Source: Azospirillum sp051124815 (GTDB lineage Bacteria; Pseudomonadota; Alphaproteobacteria; Azospirillales; Azospirillaceae). Taken from it: 64,000 bases of DNA. The notes below the pieces were generated by a model that ran no database searches, was not told the origin of the DNA, and worked only from the letters and a program-made list of their open reading frames with translations. The stretch is taken from positions 1,798,001-1,862,000 of the forward strand of contig NZ_CP118485.1 in assembly GCF_051124815.1 (NCBI RefSeq). Direction: 5' to 3'. Each line of letters starts with the position of its first letter. The stretch's first letter is position 1. Of this stretch, positions 8,430-17,352 are shown piece by piece. The position numbers were made by a program, and so were the translations under genes.

Positions 8430-9761
8430 TTAGGCGGCCTCAGCCTCGTCCTCGTCCTTGCTCAGCTCTTCGACGCTGACGGTCTTCTCGGTGACCTTGG
8501 CCTGATCCAGGATGTGGTCGACGACCTTGTCCTCGAAGATCGGGGCGCGGAGGTTCTCGAGCGCCTGCTGGTTCTGCTTGAAGAACTCGAACACCTGACG
8601 CTCCTGACCGGGGAAGCGGCGGGCTTCGTTGATCAGGGCACGGTTCACCTCGTCCTGGGTGACCTGGATGTTGTTGCGGCGGCCGACTTCCGACAGCAGC
8701 AGGCCCAGGCGGACGCGGCGCTCTGCAATCGAGCGGTACTCGGCCTTCAGCTCGTCCTCGGACTTGTCGGCGTCCTCGCCGGCGGTGCCGTTCTTCAGCT
8801 CTTCCTGCAGACGGGCCCAGATGCCCTCGAACTCGATGTCGACCATGCCGGCCGGCACCTCGAAGGAATGGGCCTCGGCCAGCTTGTCGAGCAGCTGGCG
8901 CTTCACGCGCAGGCGCGACAGGCCGTCATACTCGCCCTTGATACGGTCGCGAATGGCTTCGCGCATCTTCTCCAGGCTCTCCATGCCGAACTCCTTGGCG
9001 AGTTCGTCATTGACCTCGGCCGGGACGTTCTTGCGCAGCTCCTTCACGTCGACCTCGAAGACCGTCGCGGCGCCCTTCAGGCGCTCATGCGGGTAGTCTT
9101 CCGGGAAGGTGACGTTGACGGTGCGGTGCTCGCCGACCTTGGCGCCGACCAGCTGCTCCTCGAAGCCAGGCACGAAGCGGCCGGCACCCAGTTCCAGCGG
9201 ATAGTCCTTGCCGTCCATGCCCGGCAGGGCCTCGCCGTCGACGGAACCCGCGAAGTCGATCACGGCGATGTCGCCGGTCTCGGCGGCGCGGTCCTCGGTG
9301 ACCGGGGCCTGGGTGGAGTGGGCGGAGGCCAGACGGGTCAGCGCCTCTTCCACCGACTCCTCGGTGACCTCGGCGACCGGCTTCTCCAGCTCGATGCCCG
9401 AGAAGTCGCCCGGCTCGACGTCCGGCAGCAGTTCGACCGCCATCTTGTAGGTGAGGTCGCCGCCGTCCTCGTACTTCTCGACTTCGATCTTCGGCTGCAG
9501 GGCGATGCGCAGGCCGCGCTCGCTCAGCGCCTGGCGCGAGCTGTCGGAGATGGCGTCCTCCAGCACCTCGGACAGCACGCCGCCGAAATAGCGCTGCTTG
9601 ATCACGGTGACCGGCACCTTGCCCGGACGGAAGCCCGGCAGCTGGACCGTGCGGCGCAGCTCTTCCAGCTTGCCGTTCACCTTCTCTTCGATGTCCTTGG
9701 CGGAAATGACGACCTGAAATTCGCGCTTGAGGCCGTCGGTGCTGGTCTCGGTGATGTTCAT
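8430..9761 (-). CDS. tig: Trigger factor
   Basis: 443 residues. The N-terminal ribosome-binding domain carries the signature 'PGFRPGKVP' near residues 42-50, which contacts the ribosomal tunnel exit. The FKBP-type peptidyl-prolyl isomerase domain follows ('FAGSVDGEALPG', residues about 160-240), then a long helical C-terminal chaperone domain ending in an acidic tail. Trigger factor binds nascent chains. The ATG at 9761 has only a weak Shine-Dalgarno, but the protein start 'MNITETSTDGLKREF' is typical. It is the first gene of the tig-clpP-clpX set and follows tRNA-Leu on the same strand. Confidence 0.97.
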   Translation of the reverse strand: MNITETSTDGLKREFQVVISAKDIEEKVNGKLEELRRTVQLPGFRPGKVPVTVIKQRYFGGVLSEVLEDAISDSSRQALSERGLRIALQPKIEVEKYEDGGDLTYKMAVELLPDVEPGDFSGIELEKPVAEVTEESVEEALTRLASAHSTQAPVTEDRAAETGDIAVIDFAGSVDGEALPGMDGKDYPLELGAGRFVPGFEEQLVGAKVGEHRTVNVTFPEDYPHERLKGAATVFEVDVKELRKNVPAEVNDELAKEFGMESLEKMREAIRDRIKGEYDGLSRLRVKRQLLDKLAEAHSFEVPAGMVDIEFEGIWARLQEELKNGTAGEDADKSEDELKAEYRSIAERRVRLGLLLSEVGRRNNIQVTQDEVNRALINEARRFPGQERQVFEFFKQNQQALENLRAPIFEDKVVDHILDQAKVTEKTVSVEELSKDEDEAEAA

Positions 9762-9851
9762 CGGAACGAAAGCCTATCTCGTTGTTCCGGCCCGGCGGCG
9801 CCCGTCCGGGCGGCCCGAATCCGTGTTGTCCATGCGGTCCAAGGTGTTGCC

Positions 9852-9937
<86 letters not shown>

Positions 9938-10074
9938 GTTCATGGCAAAGGCAGCCGCGGCGGGTGCCGAAACACCCGCCGGACCGCCGGCGAAGTCCGG
10001 TCTATAGCACAGCGCGCCGGAAGCAAACAGGCAAAATGGCCCCACTCAAGAGAGTGAGGCACGCTCTGTTCGCG

Positions 10075-11604
10075 TCAGCCGCCGGCCTTGCCCAGCGAGC
10101 GCACCGCCGACGAGGCGATGATGCGCCCTTCGCCGGTGTAGGCCTCGTGATTGGCGTCGATCTCGCCCAGCCGGTAGCGGTAATTGATCATCATCCCCAG
10201 CGACTGCTTCAGCCCCTTGGCCGAGCGGTCGGCCAGCCAGTTCAGCCGCTCCATCCGCGCGCCGTTGGTCAGGTGGAAATGTGCCACCGGGTCCAGCGCG
10301 CGGGGACGACCGTGGCCTTTCGCCTCCTGCACACCGGTCAGGTAATGCACGCACAGCCGCATCAGCGGCCCACGCAGGTGCTTCTGCAGGTCATCGTCGT
10401 CCGCCCAGCCGGGACGGGAGAGAGCACGGGCAAGCAGCGGCGATTCGTCGGTGCCGACGCCGCCTTCGGTGGGGGACTCGACGTCGTCGGCCTGTTCCAG
10501 TTCGGTCAACCGTTCGGCGATGCGCTCGGCCTCCGTGTTGGTCAGCACGGCATCGCCGTCGCGATCGAGCGTCCGGTCGAACCAGCGGCGGAAACCGGGG
10601 ATCGGCGACAGGGTGGCATAGCACTTGATGTTGGGGAACTCGGTCGCCAGCCCGTCGACCACCCGCTTGATCAGGAAATTGCCGAAGCTGATGCCGGCCA
10701 GCCCGGTCTGGGCGTTGGAAATCGAATAGAAGATGGCGCTGTCGGCGCTCTTGGGGTCGCAGACCGGGGCGGTCGGGTCGAGCAGGGCCTGCACATTGTC
10801 CGACATGCCCTGGACCAGAGCCACCTCGACGAAGATCAACGGCTCGTGCGGCATGCGCGGGTGGAAGAAGGCGAAGCAGCGCCGATCCGAATCGAGCCGG
10901 TCCTTCAGGTCCTGCCAGCCGCTGATCTCGTGCACCGCCTCATACTTGATCAGCTTTTCCAGCAGCGAGGCCGGACTGTCCCAGGTGATGCGGTGCATCT
11001 CCAGGAAGCCGACGTCGAACCACGCCCGCAGCAGGTTCTTCAGGTCGTCTTCCAGCGCCTGCAGCAGGGGTTCGCCGCGCGCCATCTCCATCAGTTCGGC
11101 GCGCAGGTCGACCAGGAACTTCACCCCTTCCGGCAGGGCGTTGAACTGGGTCAGCAACCGCAGGCGCGGCGGCTCCAGCGCCCGGCGCAAAGCCCGTTCG
11201 GCATGGCCGCGCGCCACCGGGTCGGTGGCGGCCTGGAAGGTCGCCATCGCGTCCATCACCGCATCGCGGTCGACGTCGAAGTCGCGCGCGAGCATTACAA
11301 GGAAGTTGCGCCGACCCTGGGGATCCAGCGCCAGATAGGTGCGGCCGAGCTGGGCGGCGCGGGCGCGCGCCGAAACCTCGCCGCCGCGCGATTCCAGGCA
11401 GGCCTCGATCTGCTCCTTGAGACGCTCCGCGTCCTCCTTCGGCAGATGGGTGCGCGGCGGCGCGCCCACGGCACCGCGGGCAGACGCCGCGATCTCGCGC
11501 CAGCGGGTGCGCAGGTTGTCCAGCGCGCGGTCGAAGAAATTGGGCTGCGCGGCCGGGGATGGCGGCACAGGTTCCAGGATGGTGGTGTCGGGTGCGTCGC
11601 TCAT
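10075..11604 (-). CDS. Malonyl-CoA decarboxylase
   Basis: 509 residues with the ATG at 11604 ('MSDAPDTT'). It has an N-terminal helical domain and a C-terminal GNAT-like catalytic domain. Diagnostic segments are 'SNAQTGLAGISFGNFLIKRV', 'ATLSPIPGF', 'HFHLTNGA' and 'MMINYRYRL'. 'LSPIPGF' holds the conserved serine and 'HFHLTNGA' the conserved histidine of the family. The enzyme converts malonyl-CoA to acetyl-CoA and CO2. In rhizobia and relatives it goes with malonate use or fatty-acid control. Here there is no malonyl-CoA synthetase or transporter beside it, so a stand-alone role in malonyl-CoA turnover is more likely. An upstream GTG would add 12 arginine-rich residues and is less likely. Confidence 0.92.
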   Translation of the reverse strand: MSDAPDTTILEPVPPSPAAQPNFFDRALDNLRTRWREIAASARGAVGAPPRTHLPKEDAERLKEQIEACLESRGGEVSARARAAQLGRTYLALDPQGRRNFLVMLARDFDVDRDAVMDAMATFQAATDPVARGHAERALRRALEPPRLRLLTQFNALPEGVKFLVDLRAELMEMARGEPLLQALEDDLKNLLRAWFDVGFLEMHRITWDSPASLLEKLIKYEAVHEISGWQDLKDRLDSDRRCFAFFHPRMPHEPLIFVEVALVQGMSDNVQALLDPTAPVCDPKSADSAIFYSISNAQTGLAGISFGNFLIKRVVDGLATEFPNIKCYATLSPIPGFRRWFDRTLDRDGDAVLTNTEAERIAERLTELEQADDVESPTEGGVGTDESPLLARALSRPGWADDDDLQKHLRGPLMRLCVHYLTGVQEAKGHGRPRALDPVAHFHLTNGARMERLNWLADRSAKGLKQSLGMMINYRYRLGEIDANHEAYTGEGRIIASSAVRSLGKAGG

Positions 11605-11707
11605 GCCCCGGAGTCTGGCGTGCCCGGAGCGACGCCGCAAGGGGTCGCGCGAACGCCGTCGTCAGAGGTACCGCAGTCGTCAACCCTCGGGGCGGCTTCG
11701 GCAGCCT

Positions 11708-13171
11708 TCAGCCCTGCGACTTCAGTGCCTTCAGCACGCCGGGCAGCGCCCCCGCCAGATCGTCGGAGATCAGGCCGGGGCCGAGCGCGCGTCCGGCCTC
11801 GCCATGCAGCCAGACGGCGGTGCAGGCAGCCTCGAATCCGTCCATTCCCTGCGCCAGCAGGCCCAGAACGATGCCGGCCAGCACGTCGCCGGTGCCGGCG
11901 GTCGCCAGGTCGGGCGGTGCGTTGACGTTGACCACCGCGCGGCCATCGGGGGCGGCGACCACGGTATCGGCGCCTTTCAGGACGACGACCGCGCCCGACC
12001 GCGCGGCAGCGGCCCGGACCCGCGACAGCTTGTCGCCGTCCATGCCGACCGAATCGCCGAACAGCCGGGCGAACTCCCCCTCGTGCGGGGTAAGGACGCA
12101 GCGCTTGTCGAGCCGGTCGAGAAGCTCGTCGGCCGACTCGGCGAAACTGGTCAGCGCGTCGGCATCCAGAACACAGGCCCGTCGGGCGTCCAGCGCGGCC
12201 ATCACCGCGGCGCGCGTCTGCGCACCCCTGCCCGCCCCCGGACCGATCAGCACCGCATTCTTGCGCGGGTCCTGCAACAGCCGGGCGAAGGCGCCGTCGT
12301 CCTCCAGCGGATCGACGATCACGCTGGCGCAGCCGGCGGCATAGATGGGGAAGGCTTCCTGCGGGCAGGCGATGGTGACCAGTCCGACACCGGCGCGCAG
12401 GGCCGCGACCGAGGCCAGCCGGGCCGCACCCGTCATCCGTGCCCCGCCCAGCACCACCGCATGGCCGCGTGCGTACTTGTGGCCGTCCAGCGCCGGCCAG
12501 GGAAAGCGGTGCTGCCACAAAGACGGCTCGTTCACCGCGGTCTGCGGCGCGATGCCGTCCAGTACCCGCTCCGGAATGCCGATGTCGGCGACCACCACCT
12601 CGCCGCACAAGGTGCGGCCCGGCAACAGCACATGGCCGGGCTTGCGACGGAAGAAGGTGACGGTCAGCGCCGCTTGCGGAGCCGCCCCCAGCACCCGGCC
12701 GCTGTCACCATGCAGTCCGCTCGGCACGTCCACAGCGACGACGGTGCGTCCCTCCATGGCTTCGACGATGGCGCGGGCAAGCCCGTCGAGCGGCCGGGAC
12801 AGGCCGGCGCCGAACAATGCGTCGATGACAAGCGGGTTGCCCTTGAGGATGTAGGGATCGGCCGCCTCGATCGGGCCGGGCCAGCGCTCCGCCGCGACCG
12901 CCGCGTCGCCGGTCAGGGCCGAACGCGTGCCGAGCAGAGCCAGCCGCACCGGCCAGCCGGCTTCCAGCAGAAGCCGGGCGATGACGAAGCCGTCGCCGCC
13001 ATTGTTGCCGGGGCCGCAGAGCACGGCGGTCGGATGCGGCGCCCAGCGCTCGCACACGGCGCGGACCACGGCGGCACCGGCGGCCTCCATCAGGGCCGGG
13101 CCCGGCACCCCGGCGGCGATGGCCAGCTGGTCGGCCCGATACATCTCCGCGACGGACAGAAGCTCATCCAT
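11708..13171 (-). CDS. nnr: Bifunctional NAD(P)H-hydrate repair enzyme Nnr
   Basis: 487 residues in two fused domains. The N-terminal YjeF_N epimerase (about 1-210) contains 'GPGNNGGDGFVIARLL' and 'VAVDVPSGLHGDSG'. The C-terminal ADP-dependent dehydratase of the ribokinase-like fold contains 'HKYARGHAVVLGG', 'LTPHEGEFARL', 'VLKGADTVVA' and 'ATAGTGDVLAGI', with the catalytic Asp in the last motif. The enzyme repairs NADHX and NADPHX formed by damage to NAD(P)H. It is downstream of tRNA-His and upstream of malonyl-CoA decarboxylase on the same strand. The common alphaproteobacterial position next to glnB is kept here, divergent from glnB with tRNA-His in between. Confidence 0.95.
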   Translation of the reverse strand: MDELLSVAEMYRADQLAIAAGVPGPALMEAAGAAVVRAVCERWAPHPTAVLCGPGNNGGDGFVIARLLLEAGWPVRLALLGTRSALTGDAAVAAERWPGPIEAADPYILKGNPLVIDALFGAGLSRPLDGLARAIVEAMEGRTVVAVDVPSGLHGDSGRVLGAAPQAALTVTFFRRKPGHVLLPGRTLCGEVVVADIGIPERVLDGIAPQTAVNEPSLWQHRFPWPALDGHKYARGHAVVLGGARMTGAARLASVAALRAGVGLVTIACPQEAFPIYAAGCASVIVDPLEDDGAFARLLQDPRKNAVLIGPGAGRGAQTRAAVMAALDARRACVLDADALTSFAESADELLDRLDKRCVLTPHEGEFARLFGDSVGMDGDKLSRVRAAAARSGAVVVLKGADTVVAAPDGRAVVNVNAPPDLATAGTGDVLAGIVLGLLAQGMDGFEAACTAVWLHGEAGRALGPGLISDDLAGALPGVLKALKSQG

Positions 13172-13364
13172 CCCCCACTCCCCCGACGCTGCCTTCCCTT
13201 GCGGGCGAACTCTGGAAGGGCGAAGTTGCGCGCCCCCATTCTACCCGTGGGCTGCGTCTTTGCCCGGAAAGCACGATGCAGACAAGCATAAACGCCCGCG
13301 AAACGGCCAACCAGCCGTGCGGACGATAAGAAGAACGGATTTTCAGGGGAAAGAAAAGGGAAGA

Positions 13365-13441
13365 TGGGGCGATGGATGGGACTCGAACCCACGACCACTC
13401 GGACCACAACCGAGGGCTCTACCAACTGAGCTACCACCGCC
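13365..13441 (-). tRNA. tRNA-His (anticodon GTG), CCA encoded, with encoded G-1
   Basis: The minus strand folds with acceptor GCGGTGG/CCATCGC (one G-U pair), D-arm TAGCTCAGTTGGTAGAGC, anticodon loop TTGTGGT in a CTCGG/CCGAG stem, and T-arm GGTTCGAGT. The base before the acceptor stem is G and the discriminator is C, the extra G-1:C73 pair that identifies tRNA-His. CCA is encoded. Confidence 0.94.
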
Positions 13442-13723
13442 GCCGTCAGCGTTTCCGCCGTCGGGAGCCGCGTTATCCTCCAGCTCGGCTTTCCGGTCAA
13501 GCACCTTTTTCAAGAAAAATGAAAAAACCTATTTCGGCTCCTCAAGGCTGCCTCCGCCGCCCGGCCGCAGCATCCGTCCTGCGCCCGACAGCGCGGAGCG
13601 CTTGCACCACCTGCACAAATATTGTTCACTCCGCCGAATCCTTCGGCAGCCCCCTGCCCCATTGGACGGCACCCGACCGTCTTATGACCAGCGTCGATGC
13701 CGCCGGATCGGATCGGCCGAATG

Positions 13724-13739
13724 TGGCACGCTCCATGCT
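13724..13739 (+). promoter_or_regulatory. Sigma-54 promoter of glnB
   Basis: TGGCACG-CTCC-ATGCT matches the -24/-12 consensus TGGCACG-N4-TTGCW at all but one base, with the required 10 bases between GG and GC. Transcription would start near 13,750, about 60 bases before glnB. Sigma-54 and NtrC control of glnB-glnA is known in Azospirillum. A weak dyad TGCACCACCTGCA at 13,603-13,615 could be an NtrC site, but its half-site spacing is shorter than the consensus. The 13,442-13,723 stretch otherwise shows no gene. Confidence 0.8.
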
Positions 13740-13770
13740 TATCGTCGTCGCTGTCGGCAGTGCCGTGGAC

Positions 13771-13792
13771 GGTGCCTGCCGGCGTTGGCACC
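13771..13792 (+). other. Inverted repeat in the glnB leader
   Basis: GGTGCC and GGCACC, 10 bases apart, lie 17 bases before the glnB start and downstream of the expected sigma-54 transcription start. They could form an RNA hairpin or a protein-binding site. The half-sites look like NtrC half-sites in reversed order. Confidence 0.4.
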
Positions 13793-13809
13793 TCGTACAC
13801 GAGAGACCC

Positions 13810-14148
13810 ATGAAGAAGATCGAAGCCATCATCAAGCCGTTCAAGCTCGACGAGGTGAAGGAAGCCCTTCACGAAGTCGGGATCAAGGGGATCACCGTCA
13901 CCGAAGCCAAGGGCTTCGGCCGCCAGAAGGGCCACACGGAGCTTTACCGCGGCGCGGAATATGTCGTGGACTTCCTGCCGAAGGTGAAGATCGAAGTGGT
14001 GATGGAGGATTCCCTGGTGGAGCGGGCGATCGAGGCGATCCAGCAGGCCGCCCATACCGGCCGCATCGGCGACGGCAAGATCTTCGTCACGCCCGTGGAG
14101 GAGGTGGTTCGCATCCGCACCGGGGAAAAGGGCGCCGACGCGATCTGA
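13810..14148 (+). CDS. glnB: Nitrogen regulatory protein PII
   Basis: 112 residues beginning 'MKKIEAIIKPFKLDEVKEAL'. The T-loop contains Tyr51 in 'GAEYVVDF', the site uridylylated by GlnD. The B- and C-loop regions 'GRIGDGKIF' and 'VRIRTGEKG' bind ATP and 2-oxoglutarate. PII senses carbon/nitrogen balance and controls GlnE, NtrB and, in Azospirillum, nitrogenase regulation. The ATG at 13810 is set by homology and a GAGAG upstream; longer upstream frames run through the promoter. It is followed after about 300 bases by glnA, the classical glnBA arrangement. Confidence 0.98.
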   Translation: MKKIEAIIKPFKLDEVKEALHEVGIKGITVTEAKGFGRQKGHTELYRGAEYVVDFLPKVKIEVVMEDSLVERAIEAIQQAAHTGRIGDGKIFVTPVEEVVRIRTGEKGADAI

Positions 14149-14452
14149 TCGCGCCCGGATAGCATCGTCCACCGGCTCCTTCCTTCAAACCGGCACCCTC
14201 CCGACCAGCATCCGCCAACATGCGCCGCTTTCCCCATCACCTCATGCCGGCCCCGGCCGCGCACCTTGCCGAACGGCCGATGGCCGCCTATGGCGAACGT
14301 GCGACTTTTTGGGTTGGCGCGTTGTGCGGGGAAGAAAGGCGTGAGATAACGTCCGCCGCGAGCGCCGCCCTCCGCCGCCAAGCCCCCGCAGGGGCCTGGG
14401 CAGCGGCTTGACGCAGCGGGATCCAACCCTCTTAAAGCGTGGAAAAAGAGAC

Positions 14453-15862
14453 ATGTCCGACATCAGCAAGGTCTTCGACCTGATCAAGGAACACGACGTC
14501 AAGTACGTGGACCTGCGCTTCACCGACCCGCGCGGCAAGCTGCACCACACCGCCCAGCACGTCTCGACCATCGACGAGGACGTGTTCGAAGACGGCATCA
14601 TGTTCGACGGTTCCTCGATCGCCGGCTGGAAGGGCATCGAAGAGTCGGACATGATCCTGAAGCTGGACCCGACGACGGCCGTGATGGATCCGTTCGCCGC
14701 CCAGCCGACGCTGAACATCCTCTGCGACGTCTATGATCCGGGCACCGGTGGCTCCTACGCCCGCTGCCCGCGCGGCATCGCCAAGGCCGCCGAGAAGTAC
14801 ACCGCTTCGGCCGGCATCGGCGACACCGTCTTCTTCGGTCCGGAAGCCGAGTTCTTCGTGTTCGACGACGTGAAGTACTCCGTAGACATGAACAAGGTGT
14901 CGTACGAGTTCGCCTCGGACGAGGGTTCCTATTCGTCGGGCAAGGACTACGAGGACGGCAACCTGGGCCACCGCCCGGGCACCAAGGGCGGCTACTTCCC
15001 GGTCGCCCCGATCGACAGCTGCAATGACCTGCGCGCCGAGATGCTGAGCGTCCTGGCCGAGATGGGCGTTCCGGTCGAGAAGCACCACCACGAGGTGGCC
15101 GCCGCCCAGCACGAGCTGGGCATCAAGTTCGATACGCTGGTCCGCACCGGCGACAACATGCAGTACTACAAGTACGTGGTGCACAACGTCGCCCACGCCT
15201 ACGGCAAGACCGCGACCTTCATGCCGAAGCCGGTCTTCGGCGACAACGGTTCGGGCATGCACTGCCACCAGTCGATCTGGAAGGACGGCCAGCCGCTGTT
15301 CGCCGGCAACCAGTACGCCGACCTGTCGGAGCTGGCTCTGTACTACATCGGCGGCATCATCAAGCACGCCAAGGCGCTGAACGCCTTCACCAACCCGTCG
15401 ACCAACAGCTACAAGCGTCTGGTCCCGGGCTATGAGGCTCCGGTGCTGCTGGCCTACTCGGCCCGCAACCGTTCGGCCTCCTGCCGCATCCCGTACGTCG
15501 CCTCGCCGAAGGGCAAGCGCGTCGAGGTCCGCTTCCCGGATCCGTCGGCCAACCCGTACCTGGCCTTCGCCGCCATGCTGATGGCCGGCCTGGACGGCAT
15601 CCAGAACAAGATCCATCCTGGCGACGCGATGGACAAGAACCTGTACGACCTGCCGCCGGAAGAACTGGCGAAGGTCCCGACCGTCTGCGGCTCGCTGCGC
15701 GAAGCCCTGAACTCTCTGCGCGAGGACAACGAGTTCCTGCGCAAGGGCGACGTCTTCTCGCAGGACATGATCGACGGCTACATCGACCTCCGCACGGAAG
15801 AGATGATGGCCTTCGAGACCATGCCGCACCCGATCGAGTACAAGATGTACTACAGCGTTTGA
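14453..15862 (+). CDS. glnA: Glutamine synthetase, type I
   Basis: 469 residues beginning 'MSDISKVFDLIKEHDVKYVDL'. Motifs include 'MFDGSSIAGW', 'FFGPEAEFFVFD', 'KHHHEVAAAQHE', 'GSGMHCHQS', 'NPSTNSYKRLVPGYEAP' and 'RVEVRFPDPSANPYLAF'. The adenylylation site is Tyr398 in 'KNLYDLPPEE', so GlnE can control it. It forms a dodecamer that makes glutamine from glutamate, ammonia and ATP. The 304-base gap after glnB is long enough for a second promoter, as known in Azospirillum, but I see no clear element in it. An upstream in-frame ATG at 14408 would add 15 residues with no family match. A strong terminator follows. Confidence 0.98.
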   Translation: MSDISKVFDLIKEHDVKYVDLRFTDPRGKLHHTAQHVSTIDEDVFEDGIMFDGSSIAGWKGIEESDMILKLDPTTAVMDPFAAQPTLNILCDVYDPGTGGSYARCPRGIAKAAEKYTASAGIGDTVFFGPEAEFFVFDDVKYSVDMNKVSYEFASDEGSYSSGKDYEDGNLGHRPGTKGGYFPVAPIDSCNDLRAEMLSVLAEMGVPVEKHHHEVAAAQHELGIKFDTLVRTGDNMQYYKYVVHNVAHAYGKTATFMPKPVFGDNGSGMHCHQSIWKDGQPLFAGNQYADLSELALYYIGGIIKHAKALNAFTNPSTNSYKRLVPGYEAPVLLAYSARNRSASCRIPYVASPKGKRVEVRFPDPSANPYLAFAAMLMAGLDGIQNKIHPGDAMDKNLYDLPPEELAKVPTVCGSLREALNSLREDNEFLRKGDVFSQDMIDGYIDLRTEEMMAFETMPHPIEYKMYYSV

Positions 15863-15953
15863 TAAGCGTCATCCCCTTTGGCTATACGTTCCTCCTTAAC
15901 AAGCATTGAAGAGAACGTTCAGAAAGCCAAAGCTAAAGCTTTGTAATATCTGA

Positions 15954-15994
15954 AGGGGAAGTCTGTTACCTAGGTAACAGGCTTCCCCCTTTTT
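15954..15994 (+). terminator. Strong rho-independent terminator after glnA
   Basis: GGGGAAG-T-CTGTTACC pairs with GGTAACAG-G-CTTCCCC around a TA loop, followed by CTTTTT. The stem is about 15 bp with one mismatch. It ends the glnBA unit and isolates the AT-rich gene that follows. Confidence 0.95.
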
Positions 15995-16033
15995 ATTCAG
16001 TATTTTCCTTCATTCTTATTGAGAGAGATGGCA

Positions 16034-16828
16034 ATGACATCATCGTATACTGACGATTTTTCGGATGAAGATTTTGTCAGGTATGTTGAATTTAGAAGAA
16101 AGATAGAAAGCCGATATGCGCTAACAATGAAGGATCTTCTAGCACTCGAATCAACTCTTTTTGAGATAATCGAAGACCAAAATTTAGATAAAAGCATAAG
16201 ATATTTTGTTTATATGAACGACGGGATGATTATAAAGAGAAGCTCCGCCATAGATATATCTGAACTATGCTATTCAGGAGAAGAGATAATAAAACTAGAG
16301 ATTAGGATTGATGGCGAAGAATTTAAATTTGAGATGATATTTGATAGATTCATCCAAGGAAATCGCAGATCTGGCATAATTTATGTATTCATCAAAGCAC
16401 ATCGTCAAGTGATACATCGATTTAAAACGTTTTTTGATGTGTTTTCTAAAAAACTTAGGAAGCGCTCTTCTGTTTTTCTTTCTAATATCGAAATATCTGC
16501 GCTATCACCTCTTGCGGTAGCCATGTCTATACTTGGCTCACAGCTAATGAACTTGCTGCACGAGCTAAATATCGTTACATCTTTGGCCAAAATGTTTTGG
16601 ATATGTGCATTTGCTGTTGGTGGCATGTATATTTCAGCTGGAGGATTAACAAATCTGATGAATCCATTTTACCCATTTGCGATGATAGATCCATCAATAG
16701 ATGGATCGTCATGCAGAAGGCTTAAGAACCGCCGCACTTTTTTAATCATTTCCGTGATATTTGCTGTATTTATAGGATTAATCACAAATTTTGCTTATGA
16801 TGCAATCAAGACATGGATTGGAAGATAG
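16034..16828 (+). CDS. AT-rich orphan membrane protein of unknown function (about 264 aa)
   Basis: I do not recognise this protein. It has a charged, cytosolic N-terminal part of about 150 residues. Hydrophobic segments follow near 'SPLAVAMSILGSQLMNLL', 'AKMFWICAFAVGGMYISAG' and 'FLIISVIFAVFIGLITNFA', so two or three membrane spans lie in the C-terminal 100 residues. The DNA is strikingly AT-rich: I count 19 G+C in the 60 bases from 16,141, against well over half in the flanking genes. It uses codons such as AGA, ATA and TTA that the neighbours avoid. GAGAG lies six bases before the ATG at 16034; an ATG at 16028 and a TTG at 16019 are alternatives. It is bounded by the glnA terminator and by normal sequence near 16,960. 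Horizontal acquisition is likely. The layout resembles membrane-effector proteins, but no partner gene is visible. Confidence 0.75.
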   Translation: MTSSYTDDFSDEDFVRYVEFRRKIESRYALTMKDLLALESTLFEIIEDQNLDKSIRYFVYMNDGMIIKRSSAIDISELCYSGEEIIKLEIRIDGEEFKFEMIFDRFIQGNRRSGIIYVFIKAHRQVIHRFKTFFDVFSKKLRKRSSVFLSNIEISALSPLAVAMSILGSQLMNLLHELNIVTSLAKMFWICAFAVGGMYISAGGLTNLMNPFYPFAMIDPSIDGSSCRRLKNRRTFLIISVIFAVFIGLITNFAYDAIKTWIGR

Positions 16829-16931
16829 ATTTTCTTGCAATGCTTTACTGCAATTTATTCATCATAAATCTATTCCCCTAGATATAAACCTCAGCGTAAT
16901 TCACGTTACTCTGCCTAGAGCTTGCTTTAAA

Positions 16932-17174
16932 CTATTTAAACCAACCATCTGTATTTGGCGAAATACATGACCCTCGCTCCGCACAGTCCGCTTTTGCACA
17001 GTTACAGGCCGGGAACAGGCAGCCGTCGCCGTTCAGGTCGGTCGCCCGCACCGCAAGGTCATAGCGCACGCCGCGCATGATGGCCGGGCCGGCGGTGCTG
17101 TGGCGCTCGTAATGCTCGACGACATGGCGGACGCGGGTGAGCAGTTCGCGCCGTTGATCGTGTCCCGGGTCCAT
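16932..17174 (-). CDS. Small hypothetical protein (about 80 aa), 3' end at the AT-rich junction
   Basis: Begins 'MDPGHDQRRELLTRVRH' at the ATG at 17174, with GCGAAGG just upstream. The helical N-terminal half and the segment 'VRATDLNGDG' followed by several cysteines ('ACNCAKADC') look like a real protein rather than a random frame. No family is recognised. Its 3' end lies within about 30 bases of the AT-rich segment, so the original C-terminus may have been replaced when that segment arrived. It may equally be a non-coding frame in GC-rich DNA. Confidence 0.45.
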   Translation of the reverse strand: MDPGHDQRRELLTRVRHVVEHYERHSTAGPAIMRGVRYDLAVRATDLNGDGCLFPACNCAKADCAERGSCISPNTDGWFK

Positions 17175-17352
17175 GCCTTCGCCCCCAATCGCCAGTGATT
17201 GCCGCCATGAACAGGGACGCCGGAGAGCCGCGTCCTGTTCCGGCATCCATGCGCAGTACGGCGCAAGAGGAACTCAACGCACAGGAATGATGCGGCGGCC
17301 CGGCTGTTGCCACTGCAGTGATCAAGTTGGGTGACCAAGACGGGAGGGCAAG

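Noticed and set aside
13603..13615. A possible NtrC site TGCACCACCTGCA
   Set aside because: The half-sites are spaced too closely for the NtrC consensus, so it is mentioned only with the promoter.
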